64,000 nt of DNA from Natronosalvus vescus (GCF_023973145.1 NZ_CP099546.1:2790001-2854000), one strand, 5' to 3'. Positions 1 through 9,284 are shown, counted from the stretch's first letter. Program-made: numbers and translations. Notes: generated by a model from the sequence alone, not told the origin.

Positions 1-601
1 TTTCGCCGAGGTCATCGGTTCGGGAGTGACACACCGTGACCGTCGCGTTCCCGTCGTCGGCCTTCTGAATGAGCAGGTTCGCCAGCGGCTTGCCGACGAT
101 GTCGGATCGGCCGACGATGGTGATATCCGCCCCCTCGGTGTCCACGTCCGCGGCCTCGAGGAGTTTCTGGACGCCGTGAGGGGTACAGGGGCGGAACCTG
201 GCGTCGCCGGCGACGAGACGGCCGACGTTCTCGGGATGGAAGCCATCGACGTCTTTGAGTGGGTCGATTCGACGGATGACCTCCCGGTACTCGACGTGAT
301 CCGGAACCGGTGCCTGCACGAGGTAGCCGTGGACGTCGGGGTTCTCGTTGAGGTCGTCGATGGTCTCGTAGAGGGTTTCGGGCGCGGCGTCGCCGGGAAC
401 GTCGACGTGGTGGGGTTCGATGCCGACCTCCTCGCAGTCGCGCTGTTTCATCGAGACGTAGGTCTGACTCGCAGGGTCATCTCCCATCAACACGGTGGCC
501 AGACCGGGACGCGAGCCAGCGTCGGCAAGCGTTTCGATGGCGTCGCCGAGGTCGTCCCGTATCTCGCTCGCGACCGCGTTCCCGTCGATGATTCGTGTCA
601 T
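1..601 (-). CDS. folD: Bifunctional methylenetetrahydrofolate dehydrogenase / methenyltetrahydrofolate cyclohydrolase, 3' end missing
   Basis: FolD interconverts 5,10-methylene-, methenyl- and 10-formyl-tetrahydrofolate using NADP in the cytoplasm. Reading the minus strand from the ATG at 601 gives about 200 residues that run off the left edge. They begin MTRIIDGNAVASEI and contain family signatures: a VQAPVPDH segment (the LPLP-like motif), KDVDGFHPENVGRL, and GRSDIVGKPLANLL of the Rossmann dinucleotide site. A full FolD is near 290-300 residues, so roughly the last third is outside the window. A CATTAATG stretch about 30 bp upstream could be the TATA element. The family call is secure from the motifs. 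Confidence 0.93.
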   Translation of the reverse strand, partial: MTRIIDGNAVASEIRDDLGDAIETLADAGSRPGLATVLMGDDPASQTYVSMKQRDCEEVGIEPHHVDVPGDAAPETLYETIDDLNENPDVHGYLVQAPVPDHVEYREVIRRIDPLKDVDGFHPENVGRLVAGDARFRPCTPHGVQKLLEAADVDTEGADITIVGRSDIVGKPLANLLIQKADDGNATVTVCHSRTDDLGE

Positions 602-864
602 TACGTGAATTCGGGAGGGCGAGCGTCATTAATGCTCGGGTTCGTGCCTATCTCGTGGAAATGCGTTCTGATTATATCCATGTCTGTGCATTATTTTTCC
701 GGTCGCGTGGATTGCCACCAGCGTTCGACCGGCCAGCAGGCACTCAAGCAGGTCATTGTCGGTCGAGGCACCGTCACCAACGACGGTTCAACACCGTTAT
801 TTTCGACGAGAGCCTTCCGTTCTCCGTGGAGAACGTAACGGAACGACGGAGCAACCCCTTCGGC

Positions 865-1458
865 ATGCGACCGCCGTTTGCAAAGAACGACCCGGGTGCC
901 CACCCGGCGGTCTTCGGCTACGGTGACGCCAACGCGGATTTTCACCTGATCGGTGATCATCCGGGTGTTCACGGCGGGACGACTACGGGGGTACCGTTCA
1001 CCGAAGTCGATTCGTCGGAGACCCTCTTCGAGGTCTTTCGCCAGGCAGGGTTCAGTAGCGGCCCGCTCGCGGATCCCGACCTCTCGAATCTCTTCGTGAA
1101 CTACCTGCACATGTGTACACTCCCCGGCGACCGGGCACCGACGCGAGCGGAGTACGACGAACTCGAGCGATACTTCGACGCGGAACTGCGCGCGATCAAC
1201 GCCCACATCCTGTTACCGGTCGGCGCGAGGGCGACCGACCACGTCCTCCGGGAGTACACGACCCAGCGCCACCGGATTGACCTCGAGATGCCCGCCCTCC
1301 ACGCTCGTGAGTTCCGCGGCCGCGGATTCATGGTCGTGCCGATTCTCGATCCTGCGGAGTGGGAGTCCGGTGACCGCGCCCGGTTAGCCGCGAAGCTCGA
1401 GGCGATTCTGGCGTCCGATTACCGCCAGACGAAGGGCGTGGCGACGCGAGTGGGCTGA
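865..1458 (+). CDS. Uracil-DNA glycosylase superfamily protein
   Basis: This 197-residue protein resembles the family 4/5 branch of the uracil-DNA glycosylase superfamily, which excises uracil from DNA. Visible signs are an early FHLIGDHPGVHGG segment, equivalent to the GEAPG active-site loop, followed by GVPFTE. A central NLFVNYLHMC strand and a late VVPILDP segment correspond to the DNA-intercalation side. I see no four-cysteine iron-sulphur pattern, so it is not a standard family 4 enzyme. The frame stays open upstream to about 595, but that part overlaps the folD promoter and start. The ATG at 865 begins the recognisable protein. It is divergent from folD. Whether it is catalytic cannot be told from sequence alone. 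Confidence 0.75.
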   Translation: MRPPFAKNDPGAHPAVFGYGDANADFHLIGDHPGVHGGTTTGVPFTEVDSSETLFEVFRQAGFSSGPLADPDLSNLFVNYLHMCTLPGDRAPTRAEYDELERYFDAELRAINAHILLPVGARATDHVLREYTTQRHRIDLEMPALHAREFRGRGFMVVPILDPAEWESGDRARLAAKLEAILASDYRQTKGVATRVG

Positions 1459-1468
1459 GCCTCTCCTG

Positions 1469-2785
1469 CTAGCGACGGAAGTGCGTCCGGATGCTCACCC
1501 GCATCGGCAACCCGAGCGCGCCGACCAATGGGATGACGACGAACAATGCGAGATCAGCCGCAAGCGTGCCGTAACCCGCAGCGCTCAGCCCGAACCCAGC
1601 GAGGGGCGCCGAGACACAGACGACGTACAGATACGATGGCGACCAGCCCGGAAGCTGGTGGGTTCGGTGGACGATGACGCCGAAAAACAGCGGCATCAAC
1701 ACGGCACCGGCCAGGAACGGCCCGCCGAGCAACAGCGTCACTGCCGCGAGCGCGATGGCTACCACGATGGTCTCGTCGAGGGAGACGGGGCCCCACGTAT
1801 GTGTTCGCCACGCGATACGTGCAGCGAGCACGACGAGCAGGGCAGTGAGGACGATGCCGGCCAGCGCGCCGTACCACTGGACGGGCTCGATCGGTGGGGT
1901 GAAAAACTCGACCCCGGAGACGAAGCCGATGGCGGTGGCGATTCCGTGGCGGCTACTCGATAGCAGCGTCCAGACCGTAGCCAGATCCGTACCAGCGGCC
2001 TGGAGTTCTCGGCTGAGGTCGAGGAGGCTCGCTTCGTTCTCGAGGCCGAAGTGAACCAGTCCAGCGAGATACGTCACGATTGCCGTCCAGATGAGCGGCC
2101 AGGCGAAGTTTTGGTTGCGCCACCACCGGAAAAGGGGATTCCCTGCGAACCGATTATGGGTGTCACTCGTGGACGATCGTGTGCTACCTGCGGTTGCCCG
2201 TCCGCTCGCGGTGGTGTTCGAGCGCGTCCGGTGGCTAGTGGTGCTGGAGCTGGAACCGGTACTGGCACCGGTGGCGGTGCCGGCAGCGCGCCCACCACCC
2301 GTCCCCGTCGCGCTCGCCCCAGTTCCGGTCTGCGTCCGCGCGCTCGAGCCGGTGTGTCCGGTGGTCGTCCCCGATGTGCTGGTGCCGGTAGTGGTGCTGG
2401 AACCGGTGCTGTCGTCGGTACCGGTGCCAGCACTGGCACCCGTGGACGATCCCCCAATAGTCGTCTGCCCCGTCTTTTCTGTACCCTCACTTTCGCTCTC
2501 CCTCGAGTTGGTCGACCGCTTCCACACGTCCGGGGAGGGCAGCCCAGACGTTCGTTTCGCGACGTAGTCCTCGTGACCGAGGCGGTCGTAGGCCTGTCGT
2601 TCGACCGGATCCCCGAGAATGTCGTAGGCCTTCTTCAACGCCGTAAACTGCGCTTGCGCGCGGTCGTCGTCGTTCAGGTCGGGGTGATACACCCGCACCT
2701 GTTCGCGGAACGCCTGTTTGATGTCGTCCTGTGAGGCGTCAGCAGAAACGTCGAGAAGGTCGTAAAAGTCGATATCGTCGGTCAT
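1469..2785 (-). CDS. Membrane-anchored J-domain (DnaJ-like) protein
   Basis: 438 residues. An N-terminal J-domain (about residues 5-75, HPD motif at 34-36, YDILGDP further on) should stimulate the ATPase of an Hsp70. It is followed by a charged region and then a long Ser/Thr/Gly-rich low-complexity linker (about residues 105-220). The C-terminal half has five or six hydrophobic segments, so the protein is an integral membrane protein with a probably cytoplasmic J-domain. There is no Gly/Phe region, zinc finger or substrate-binding domain as in true DnaJ, so it is a J-domain cochaperone rather than DnaJ itself. An in-frame TTG lies five codons upstream, but the ATG at 2785 is the better start. 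It is convergent with the glycosylase-like gene. Confidence 0.85.
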   Translation of the reverse strand: MTDDIDFYDLLDVSADASQDDIKQAFREQVRVYHPDLNDDDRAQAQFTALKKAYDILGDPVERQAYDRLGHEDYVAKRTSGLPSPDVWKRSTNSRESESEGTEKTGQTTIGGSSTGASAGTGTDDSTGSSTTTGTSTSGTTTGHTGSSARTQTGTGASATGTGGGRAAGTATGASTGSSSSTTSHRTRSNTTASGRATAGSTRSSTSDTHNRFAGNPLFRWWRNQNFAWPLIWTAIVTYLAGLVHFGLENEASLLDLSRELQAAGTDLATVWTLLSSSRHGIATAIGFVSGVEFFTPPIEPVQWYGALAGIVLTALLVVLAARIAWRTHTWGPVSLDETIVVAIALAAVTLLLGGPFLAGAVLMPLFFGVIVHRTHQLPGWSPSYLYVVCVSAPLAGFGLSAAGYGTLAADLALFVVIPLVGALGLPMRVSIRTHFRR

Positions 2786-2941
2786 ATGGAGATCGGTCAA
2801 CTGTGGCCTGGAACAGTGATCTGTTACACCGTTTTCCTGCGGTGACTTATACTTTCAATATCACAGTCCGGCGGTCGTGAATATCGTGTCATCGTGACCC
2901 CACCGTGATGGCTATTTCGGCCGGTGTTGATGGGGCGTGGT

Positions 2942-4333
2942 TCACTCGAACTCTTCAAGGGATGCCTGACCGGAGTCACGCGACCGATCCGTACGCGAGT
3001 CGGACTGGGATGGCTCCTCGGTGTCCTCCTCGTTCGAGTGTGCCTCCAGTAGCGTCGTCAGTGCGGCCTGTTCCGGGTCGGACGGATCGGCCGTGGATCG
3101 TCTCCGTTCTCCCGACCTCGAGTCAGTGCCCGGATCGGACGACGTTCTCGAGTCGGTCGTCGTTCGAGCGTTCCAGTCCACGTCGTCCAGGCTCGCCTGG
3201 TCGACCTCGCTGAACTCGAGGTTGGCGACTTTCACCCCGAGTTTACGCACCGGGACGGTCTCGAATTCGGCGAACAGCTCGAGGGCGATCTCGCGGACGA
3301 GATCGGGGTTGTCTACCGGCCCCGGCAACGATCGCTCCCGGGTGTTGACGTCGTATGGCGGCGTGACGGCTTTGACGCCGACGGTTCGGTACAGTGCTCC
3401 CTCCCGCTGGGCGCGCTCGGCGACTGCCGCCGCGAGCGTTTCGACCAGCTCCCGCTTGGGGTCGGGTTCCTCGACCGCCTCGCTGAACGCCGACTCCCGC
3501 GAGAAGCTCTTCGGGAGCCCTTTCGGCTCGACCGGGCGGTCGTCGTCACCACGTGCGCGTTCGTACAGCTCCCGGCCTCGCTCGCCAAATCGCTCGATCA
3601 ACGGTTCCGGATCGGTCGCTGCCACGTCGGCCGCCGTCTCGAGCCCCATCGATCGAAGCTCGCGGGCCGTGACGGGGCCGACGCCGTGGAGTAGGTCGAC
3701 CTCGAGGGGGGCCAGGAACTCGCGCACCTCGCCTGGGCGAACGACGGTGAGTCCATCGGGTTTGTCGAAGTCGCTCGCGATCTTCGCGGCGCTCATCGAC
3801 GGCGCAACGCCAATGCTGACCGTGATCCCGACCTCCCGACGGATGCGATCTTTCACGTGGCGGGCGAAGCCGGCCGCAACGGCCCAGGCCGTCCGGTCGG
3901 TGACGTCGAGATAGGCTTCGTCGACGCTCACCTCGCGGACGACGTCGGCGCAGTCGTGGAGGATGGTCTTTACGTCCGCGGCGACCGACTGATAGTACTC
4001 CATGTCCACCGACCGGTAGTGGCCGGTTTCCTCGACGGTCAGCTCCGGATCCGCCTCCACGCCCGCTCGCCGGGGAAGATTCTCGAGCGCCGTCGAGATT
4101 GCCTGGGCGCTCTCGACGCCGAAGGCGCGGGCTTCGTAGCTGGCGGTGGCGACGGCACCGATGGTGTCGCCGGGTTCGTAGCCCATGCCGACGACGACGG
4201 GCTCGCCCTCGAGGTCGGGTTCCCGGAGGCGTTCACAGGCGGCGTAGAAACAGTCGGCGTCGACGTGGAGGACGATCCGATCCTCGTCGTCCGCAGTCGT
4301 CTCGACGCCGGGGAGGGATGGGTCGTCGGTCAT
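2942..4333 (-). CDS. dinB: Y-family DNA polymerase IV
   Basis: 463 residues. A translesion DNA polymerase of the DinB/Dpo4 type, acting at damaged template bases. The catalytic palm motif VDADCFYAA lies at about residues 24-32 (Asp25 and Asp27), and SVDEAYLD at about residues 136-143 carries the second acidic pair. The middle has the helix-hairpin-helix segment LHGVGPVTARELRSMGL, followed by the little-finger domain. A long acidic, Ser-rich disordered tail (about residues 375-455) ends in QASLEEFE, which fits the QxxLxxF PCNA-interaction (PIP) box and would tether it to the sliding clamp. The ATG at 4333 has the expected family N-terminus shortly after it. It is transcribed as a single gene. 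Confidence 0.95.
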   Translation of the reverse strand: MTDDPSLPGVETTADDEDRIVLHVDADCFYAACERLREPDLEGEPVVVGMGYEPGDTIGAVATASYEARAFGVESAQAISTALENLPRRAGVEADPELTVEETGHYRSVDMEYYQSVAADVKTILHDCADVVREVSVDEAYLDVTDRTAWAVAAGFARHVKDRIRREVGITVSIGVAPSMSAAKIASDFDKPDGLTVVRPGEVREFLAPLEVDLLHGVGPVTARELRSMGLETAADVAATDPEPLIERFGERGRELYERARGDDDRPVEPKGLPKSFSRESAFSEAVEEPDPKRELVETLAAAVAERAQREGALYRTVGVKAVTPPYDVNTRERSLPGPVDNPDLVREIALELFAEFETVPVRKLGVKVANLEFSEVDQASLDDVDWNARTTTDSRTSSDPGTDSRSGERRRSTADPSDPEQAALTTLLEAHSNEEDTEEPSQSDSRTDRSRDSGQASLEEFE

Positions 4334-4604
4334 GGGCCTGAAATTCGAGAGTTCGATGTCAATATTTGTGCTCGTGCTCGTGCTCGAGTTTTGGCCGGGA
4401 TACCGTCAACGTTGCGCCCCGGATCAGGGGCCGTGTTCAGATACCACCACGAGTAATCGAAACGCGGTTCGAATCGGTTGCAAGCCAGTCAGCGTGTACG
4501 TTGAACACCGCCGAGTCAGGGGACAGGAAGACGTGACGGAAGGGAACCGTACCCGGTCTGCCGGGAGGGACGCGTTTAGGTACCGCCGTGAGTGAGTGGC
4601 TGAC

Positions 4605-6266
4605 ATGGACTACGACCTCGACCGATTCGACTCGAGACGCTCCTCGGTACACGCGACCGGTGGGATGGTCGCGACGAGCCAACCGCTTGCTGCCCAGGCC
4701 GGCCTGTCGATCCTCCAGGACGGCGGGAACGCCTTCGACGCGGCGGTCGCCACTGCGGCCGCACTGAACGTCGTCGAACCGACCTCGACGGGGCTCGGGG
4801 GCGACGTCTTCGCCCTCTACCGGACGGCCGACGGCGACGTGGGGGCGATGCGCGCCTGCGGCGGCGCGCCTGCCGAGGCGACGATCGAAAACGTCTCCGC
4901 ATCGATCCGCGACCACGGGAACGCTGCGGACTGGTACCCCGAAGCCCGGGGCTACGCCGTCGACGACGCGTCCGACGAGGACGCACTCGAGATGCCCTTC
5001 CTCGGGCCGCACGCGGTCACGGTGCCGGGGACGGCCCGCGGCTGGGAGGCGACGGTCGAGGAACTCGGCCGTAAATCGCTGGCGGACGTCCTCGAGCCGG
5101 CGATCACCTATGCCACCGAGGGCTACCCCGTCTCGGAGGTCATTTCGTATTACTGGCAGGGCGGCCCCCGACTCTTCACTGACGACCACGCCCGTGAGGC
5201 GTACCTGTTCGACGACGAGGCACCTGATCCGGGACAGGTCGTCACGCTCGAGCGCCTCGGCGAGTCGATGCAACGAATCGCCGAGGAGGGCGCAGACGTG
5301 GTCTACGAGGGTGAGATCGCCGAGGCCATCGCCGAGGAGATCCAGTCCCAGGGCGGGTTCATGACGGTCGACGACCTCGCCGCCTTCGAACCGGAGTTCC
5401 TCGACCCGGTCAGCACCACGTACAACGGCACTGAGGTCTACGAACTGCCGCCGAACAACCAGGGGCTGATCGCCCTCGAGGCGCTCAATATCGCCGAGGA
5501 GATCGGTGCCGGCGAGCACGACTACGACTCCCCCGAGCGCATCCACGCCTTCGCGGAGGCGATGAAACTCGCGTTCGTCGACGGGCACCACTACATCACG
5601 GATCCGGAGTACGAGACGGTTCCACCGCTTGCCTCGAAGGCCTACGCTCGCGAGCGGGCGTCGGCAATCGGCGACAGTCCCATCCAGGATCCCGAGGTTG
5701 GCGTGCCAACGAAGGCGGCCGAGGACGCCGACACCGTCCTCCTGACGGTGGGCGACGCGGAGGGGAACCTCGTCTCCTACATCAACTCCCGCTTCGCTGG
5801 CTTCGGCAGCGGCCTCGTCGCCGGCGACACCGGTATTGCGCTCCAGAACCGTGGGGCGTCGTTCTCGCTCGATCCCGACCATCCGAACAGCCTCGAGCCA
5901 GGCAAGCGACCGTTCCACACCCTGGTTCCGGCGATCGCGAAATTCGACGAGGACGACTGGGCCGCCTTCGGCGTGATGGGCGGCTATATGCAGCCCCAGG
6001 GCCACGTCCAGCTCATTTCGAACCTCGTCGACTATGGGATGGGTGCCCAGGAGGCCCTCGACGCGCCTCGTTGGCGCTACCGGGAGGAGGGGACGCTCGG
6101 CGTCGAAGAACGGCTACCCAATCAAACGGGACTGGTTCGAAAAGGCCACGACGTGCGGATCCTCCCGCCGTCGTTGTTCGGCGGCGCACAACTCGTTCGC
6201 CGTACGGGGGACGTGCTCACCGGGGCGACCGAACCCCGGAAGGACGGGCAGGCGGTCGGATTCTGA
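4605..6266 (+). CDS. ggt: Gamma-glutamyltransferase
   Basis: 553 residues. GGT cleaves gamma-glutamyl bonds and transfers the glutamyl group to amino acids or water. The proenzyme splits itself at a conserved Thr, which becomes the N-terminal nucleophile of the small subunit. Here the segment DADTVLLTVGDAEG aligns with that site, placing the nucleophile at Thr377. The remaining 177 residues match a normal small subunit. The N-terminus (GGMVATSQPLAAQAG, GGNAFDAAVA, GLGGD) is typical. No signal peptide is visible, so a cytoplasmic location is possible. A GTTTAGG box lies 28 bp before the ATG at 4605 and favours it over the in-frame GTG at 4596. Haloarchaea use gamma-glutamylcysteine as a thiol, so a thiol-turnover role is possible but inferred. 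Confidence 0.92.
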   Translation: MDYDLDRFDSRRSSVHATGGMVATSQPLAAQAGLSILQDGGNAFDAAVATAAALNVVEPTSTGLGGDVFALYRTADGDVGAMRACGGAPAEATIENVSASIRDHGNAADWYPEARGYAVDDASDEDALEMPFLGPHAVTVPGTARGWEATVEELGRKSLADVLEPAITYATEGYPVSEVISYYWQGGPRLFTDDHAREAYLFDDEAPDPGQVVTLERLGESMQRIAEEGADVVYEGEIAEAIAEEIQSQGGFMTVDDLAAFEPEFLDPVSTTYNGTEVYELPPNNQGLIALEALNIAEEIGAGEHDYDSPERIHAFAEAMKLAFVDGHHYITDPEYETVPPLASKAYARERASAIGDSPIQDPEVGVPTKAAEDADTVLLTVGDAEGNLVSYINSRFAGFGSGLVAGDTGIALQNRGASFSLDPDHPNSLEPGKRPFHTLVPAIAKFDEDDWAAFGVMGGYMQPQGHVQLISNLVDYGMGAQEALDAPRWRYREEGTLGVEERLPNQTGLVRKGHDVRILPPSLFGGAQLVRRTGDVLTGATEPRKDGQAVGF

Positions 6267-6332
6267 GGAACGGCGCTCGAGCCCGTAATCTCGAGTGAAG
6301 CGGACTGCGAACTGAGCTCGAGTGGCCGTGAC

Positions 6333-6512
6333 TTACCCGCTCCAGGTACCGCCGAGGTCGTCGGCGACGTTCTCGCGCCAGCTATCGAACTCGGTCTGGC
6401 AGTCGGGGCTCGCCCCGATGTGATCGACGAACCCGGCACCGGGGTCGGCGAGCTCACTGCCACAGAACGGGCAGGTCGCGGTATCACTCCAGTGGGTTGC
6501 GTGCGTCGACAT
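6333..6512 (-). CDS. Small putative zinc-finger protein (DUF7501-like)
   Basis: 59 residues containing CPFCGSELADPGAG then a His and a Cys (DHIGASPDC), a likely Cys2-His-Cys zinc-binding pattern. It resembles a small haloarchaeal family that I recall as DUF7501, with a conserved WSG-type C-terminus. The function is unknown. Zinc micro-proteins of this class in haloarchaea are often regulators. The frame is open further upstream, but a perfect TATA box (minus-strand TTTATATA) lies 27-28 bp before the ATG at 6512, which indicates a leaderless mRNA starting there. Confidence 0.8.
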   Translation of the reverse strand: MSTHATHWSDTATCPFCGSELADPGAGFVDHIGASPDCQTEFDSWRENVADDLGGTWSG

Positions 6513-7057
6513 ACGGCGTGTGCACCACGGGTGATTATATAAAGTTACTCTATGTGTACATTTTATTGGAAAAGTGGATTTATATTGCATATTATTTTGG
6601 ACAGAAGTTTGGATATGGTTGGTTTACGAAGATGGAACGTCCGATTTTCGACGAGGACTATTGTCCCGATTCTCCGACACCTGCTATCGTGGAACGACAA
6701 TCTTCGGTGAGTGCCGACGCCAGACCCTATCGGTCTTGCAGTGTACTTCCTCGTTGCAATCATGAACGTCGACTAGCGTCTGTATATCAAAGATACAAAT
6801 AATGTGTTGTATAGATATTGATTATATACTATAATAATACAGGTACTGTAGTGTAGTGGATCGACGGACGCAGACGGCGTCACATTGAACGCCGTCCGCT
6901 CGAGTCGCCGTTCGGATCTCGTTCGCTGTGAGTTGGCCGGCGTTCGTTCGACGTTCGTCTCCGATCAGCGGGGGATCGCGTCGTTCGCGAGCACTCGATC
7001 GCCGTAGCTGTGACCGAGGCACCTATGGTAGCTCGCTGACAACCGTCTCGACGACAC
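6513..7057. other. Intergenic stretch, AT-rich in its first two thirds
   Basis: The 545-bp gap between divergent genes is clearly AT-rich from about 6530 to 6860. This includes a run of TATA-like sequence at about 6780-6845. It then returns to high GC. Open frames here are short and have no recognisable motifs. Apart from the TATA box of the zinc-finger gene I see no convincing gene. It may hold the promoter of the lipoprotein at 7058 or old decayed sequence. Confidence 0.5.
6536..6543 (-). promoter_or_regulatory. TATA box of the small zinc-finger gene
   Basis: Minus-strand TTTATATA centred about 27.5 bp from the A of the start codon at 6512. This is the usual TATA-to-start distance for leaderless haloarchaeal transcripts, and it decides the start. 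Confidence 0.7.
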
Positions 7058-8386
7058 ATGACCCGTCCCTCGAGTCCCCGCGTCTCGAGACGCCAGTTCC
7101 TCGCCAGTGGGAGCCTCGCGGTCGCCGGCCTGGCAGGCTGTGCGATGCCGGGATACGGCACGTACGACCGCGATCAGGAGTCGTTCGATCCCGAGATCCT
7201 GCCCTACGACGAGACCTATCCACTGCGGGACGACGCAACGATGTTCCGTGGTGGCCTTCGCCGGTTGGGCTACTATCCGGAGGAGACCGTTCCGGACGCG
7301 GTGTCGGTCAACTGGTCGCTCCCGGTCAACTACGTCGGGCACACGGCGGCGAAGTCGACGCCGCTGCCGACGCCCGACGGCGAAACGATCGTGATCCCCG
7401 CCGACACCGGCAGGCTCCACGCCGTCGATCCCGAGGGGCGACATCGATGGACGCGAATGACCGGCGCGTCACGCTCGCTCGGCTTTCACGGCACACCGAC
7501 GATTATCGGCGACGTCGCCTACCTGGGGGGTTACGACGGCGACATGTACGCCTTCGATCCCGACACTGGCGACGAGATCTGGCACACTTCCCGTGGTCGC
7601 CTCGACGGCGCAATTGCCATCGGCTCGAGTCCTGCTTACTGGGAGGGCGTCGTCTACGTCGTCACGGAGTACTCGAACCCGGACGCGGGGACGATGTGGG
7701 CGCTCGACGCCGGGACGGGTGAGCCCCTGTGGAAGGACGACCGCCTGTGGGGGATGCCCCACCCGTCGACGGCGATCGATCCCGCCACCCAGCGGATGAT
7801 CACGGGCTCGAACGACGGCGTCGTCTACTGCTGGGAGTTTCCCTCGCTCGAGTTCGAGTGGGAGTTCCAAACCGGCAGGGAAGTCAAGGGAACGATCCCG
7901 ACCTACGACGGGGGCGCGTTCGTCGGCTCCTGGGACGGGTACGTCTACCGCCTCGACCTCGAGGACGGTACCGAGGAGTGGTCGTTCGAAATCGGCCAGG
8001 TCGTCATGTCGAATCCGGGGATCGACCCCGAGGCCGGCGTGGTCTACGTCGGTGGCGACGACTGGACGGTCTACGCCCTCGACACCGACACGGGCGAAGA
8101 GCTGTGGTCGACGTACGTTCACGGCAATGTCATCGGCTCGCTGACCGTGACCGCCGACGCCGTCCTCGTGGGCTCGTACGACGGGAACCTGTACTGCCTC
8201 GAGAAGGACACTGGATCAGTGCGTTGGACGGTCGAAAACCGTGGCCACGTGACCAGCGAGCCGGTGCCTCGAGACGGTCGGATCTACTACGCCGAGCGAG
8301 CGTCGATCGCGAACTACTGGGACGACGAACTGGAGACGGTGTTCGAGGCTCCCGGGCACGCATACTGTCTGGTTCCGGAGGAGTGA
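7058..8386 (+). CDS. Tat-exported lipoprotein with PQQ-like (BamB-type) beta-propeller
   Basis: 442 residues. The N-terminus has SRRQFLASG (twin-arginine motif, residues 10-18) and a hydrophobic stretch ending LAGC, with Cys28 as the predicted lipid-attachment residue. It should therefore be folded in the cytoplasm, exported by Tat and anchored outside. The body is built of repeated blade units with Y(A/V)xD..TG(D/E)E.W motifs, for example YAFDPDTGDEIWH and YALDTDTGEELWS. This is the signature of PQQ-like/BamB propeller repeats. Such proteins may be scaffolds or quinoprotein enzymes. Without visible cofactor ligands I cannot choose. It stands alone, convergent with the response regulator gene. 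Confidence 0.88.
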   Translation: MTRPSSPRVSRRQFLASGSLAVAGLAGCAMPGYGTYDRDQESFDPEILPYDETYPLRDDATMFRGGLRRLGYYPEETVPDAVSVNWSLPVNYVGHTAAKSTPLPTPDGETIVIPADTGRLHAVDPEGRHRWTRMTGASRSLGFHGTPTIIGDVAYLGGYDGDMYAFDPDTGDEIWHTSRGRLDGAIAIGSSPAYWEGVVYVVTEYSNPDAGTMWALDAGTGEPLWKDDRLWGMPHPSTAIDPATQRMITGSNDGVVYCWEFPSLEFEWEFQTGREVKGTIPTYDGGAFVGSWDGYVYRLDLEDGTEEWSFEIGQVVMSNPGIDPEAGVVYVGGDDWTVYALDTDTGEELWSTYVHGNVIGSLTVTADAVLVGSYDGNLYCLEKDTGSVRWTVENRGHVTSEPVPRDGRIYYAERASIANYWDDELETVFEAPGHAYCLVPEE

Positions 8387-8448
8387 CCGAAGCTGGTTCC
8401 GGAGGGGCGATCCTACCTTTTATCGAGAAGGGCTTGATCGAGAGATGA

Positions 8449-8907
8449 TTACGCACAGGCCTCGACCGGCGCGTGCTGGGCGGTGTCGATCCAGAACGAC
8501 TCGATCGCCTGGGCCATCGAATCGAACTCGGTCGGCGACTGGGGTTTGGTGAGGTAGGCGTTCGCCGCCTTCTCGTAGCTCTTGATGATGTCCGCTTTGC
8601 TCTCGGAACTCGAGAGGATCAACACCGGTGGCGGCGGATACTCGATTTCCTCTGCGAGTATGTCGAGCACGTCAAACCCGTCCGAACGCGGCAGGTTGAG
8701 ATCCAGGAGGACGAGGTCTGGATGGTCGTCCGGATCGGATCCATCGAGTTCACTGAAATAGCGGCCCGCCTCCACGCCATTGGTGACGACCTGGAAGGTA
8801 ACGTCGCTCTCGACGCTGTTGAACGCCTCCTGAGTGAGTCGGACGTCGCCGGGATTGTCCTCGATCAGGACGATCTCGATTGGCTCTTCGGGGGTGTAGG
8901 AATTCAT
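8449..8907 (-). CDS. Single-domain response regulator (Rcp1-like receiver)
   Basis: 152 residues consisting of one receiver domain. The acidic pocket is Glu16-Asp17, the phospho-acceptor is Asp69 in LVLLDLNLPRSDGF, the Ser/Thr switch lies in LILSSSES, and the conserved Lys is in AYLTKPQSP. LNLPxxDG and TKP are typical of the Rcp1-like receivers common in haloarchaea, which work with hybrid or stand-alone histidine kinases. No output domain is present, so it acts by phosphotransfer or protein contact. No kinase lies next to it. The frame is open upstream, but the family starts at the ATG at 8907. Confidence 0.92.
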   Translation of the reverse strand: MNSYTPEEPIEIVLIEDNPGDVRLTQEAFNSVESDVTFQVVTNGVEAGRYFSELDGSDPDDHPDLVLLDLNLPRSDGFDVLDILAEEIEYPPPPVLILSSSESKADIIKSYEKAANAYLTKPQSPTEFDSMAQAIESFWIDTAQHAPVEACA

Positions 8908-9062
8908 GGGCGTACGTGAACGTTCTCGACCAACCGGTGTAAGGCCTCCACCTAAATGTGTGGGGCTGTGTTTATGCTGCTTCAAATGTACAGGTGACCC
9001 GCTCTCTCCCCGGGATTCGACGCCAGTTCCCTCTTTGTGACTCGAGGGTGAAACCAGCGGAT

Positions 9063-9227
9063 ATGTCCCAGACCACCTACCGATGCGTTTGCGGTGCCAC
9101 CCTCGAGTACCGTCAGGATCTCGAGAAGGAGGTCGGCGGCACGTACCCGACGTGGCTCTGTCGCGACTGTCGCACGCCGGTGCCGGGAACGATCGCCGAG
9201 CGGATTCGTCACCAGCATCCATCGTAA
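9063..9227 (+). CDS. Small zinc-ribbon protein
   Basis: 54 residues with CVCG near the N-terminus and CRDC about 20 residues later, a compact Cys4 zinc ribbon. The rest is charged and lacks membrane segments. It starts at the ATG at 9063, which is preceded by upstream sequence unlike protein. It lies just ahead of rqcH in the same direction with a 57-bp gap, so co-transcription is possible. The function is unknown. Confidence 0.7.
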   Translation: MSQTTYRCVCGATLEYRQDLEKEVGGTYPTWLCRDCRTPVPGTIAERIRHQHPS

Positions 9228-9284
9228 ACTACCCGCTCACACCGGAGCGACACGCCTTTCCCACCGGAGGCGGCACTGTGAGAT

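Noticed and set aside
26-838. Long plus-strand open frame over folD
   Set aside because: It is the antisense of folD, whose motifs are clear on the minus strand; the plus reading has no family features.
4470-4500. GGTTCGAATCG-like word as a tRNA T-arm
   Set aside because: No acceptor stem or anticodon arm can be folded around it.
4437-6005. 522-codon minus-strand open frame over ggt
   Set aside because: Shadow frame of a GC-rich gene; GGT motifs and promoter are on the plus strand.
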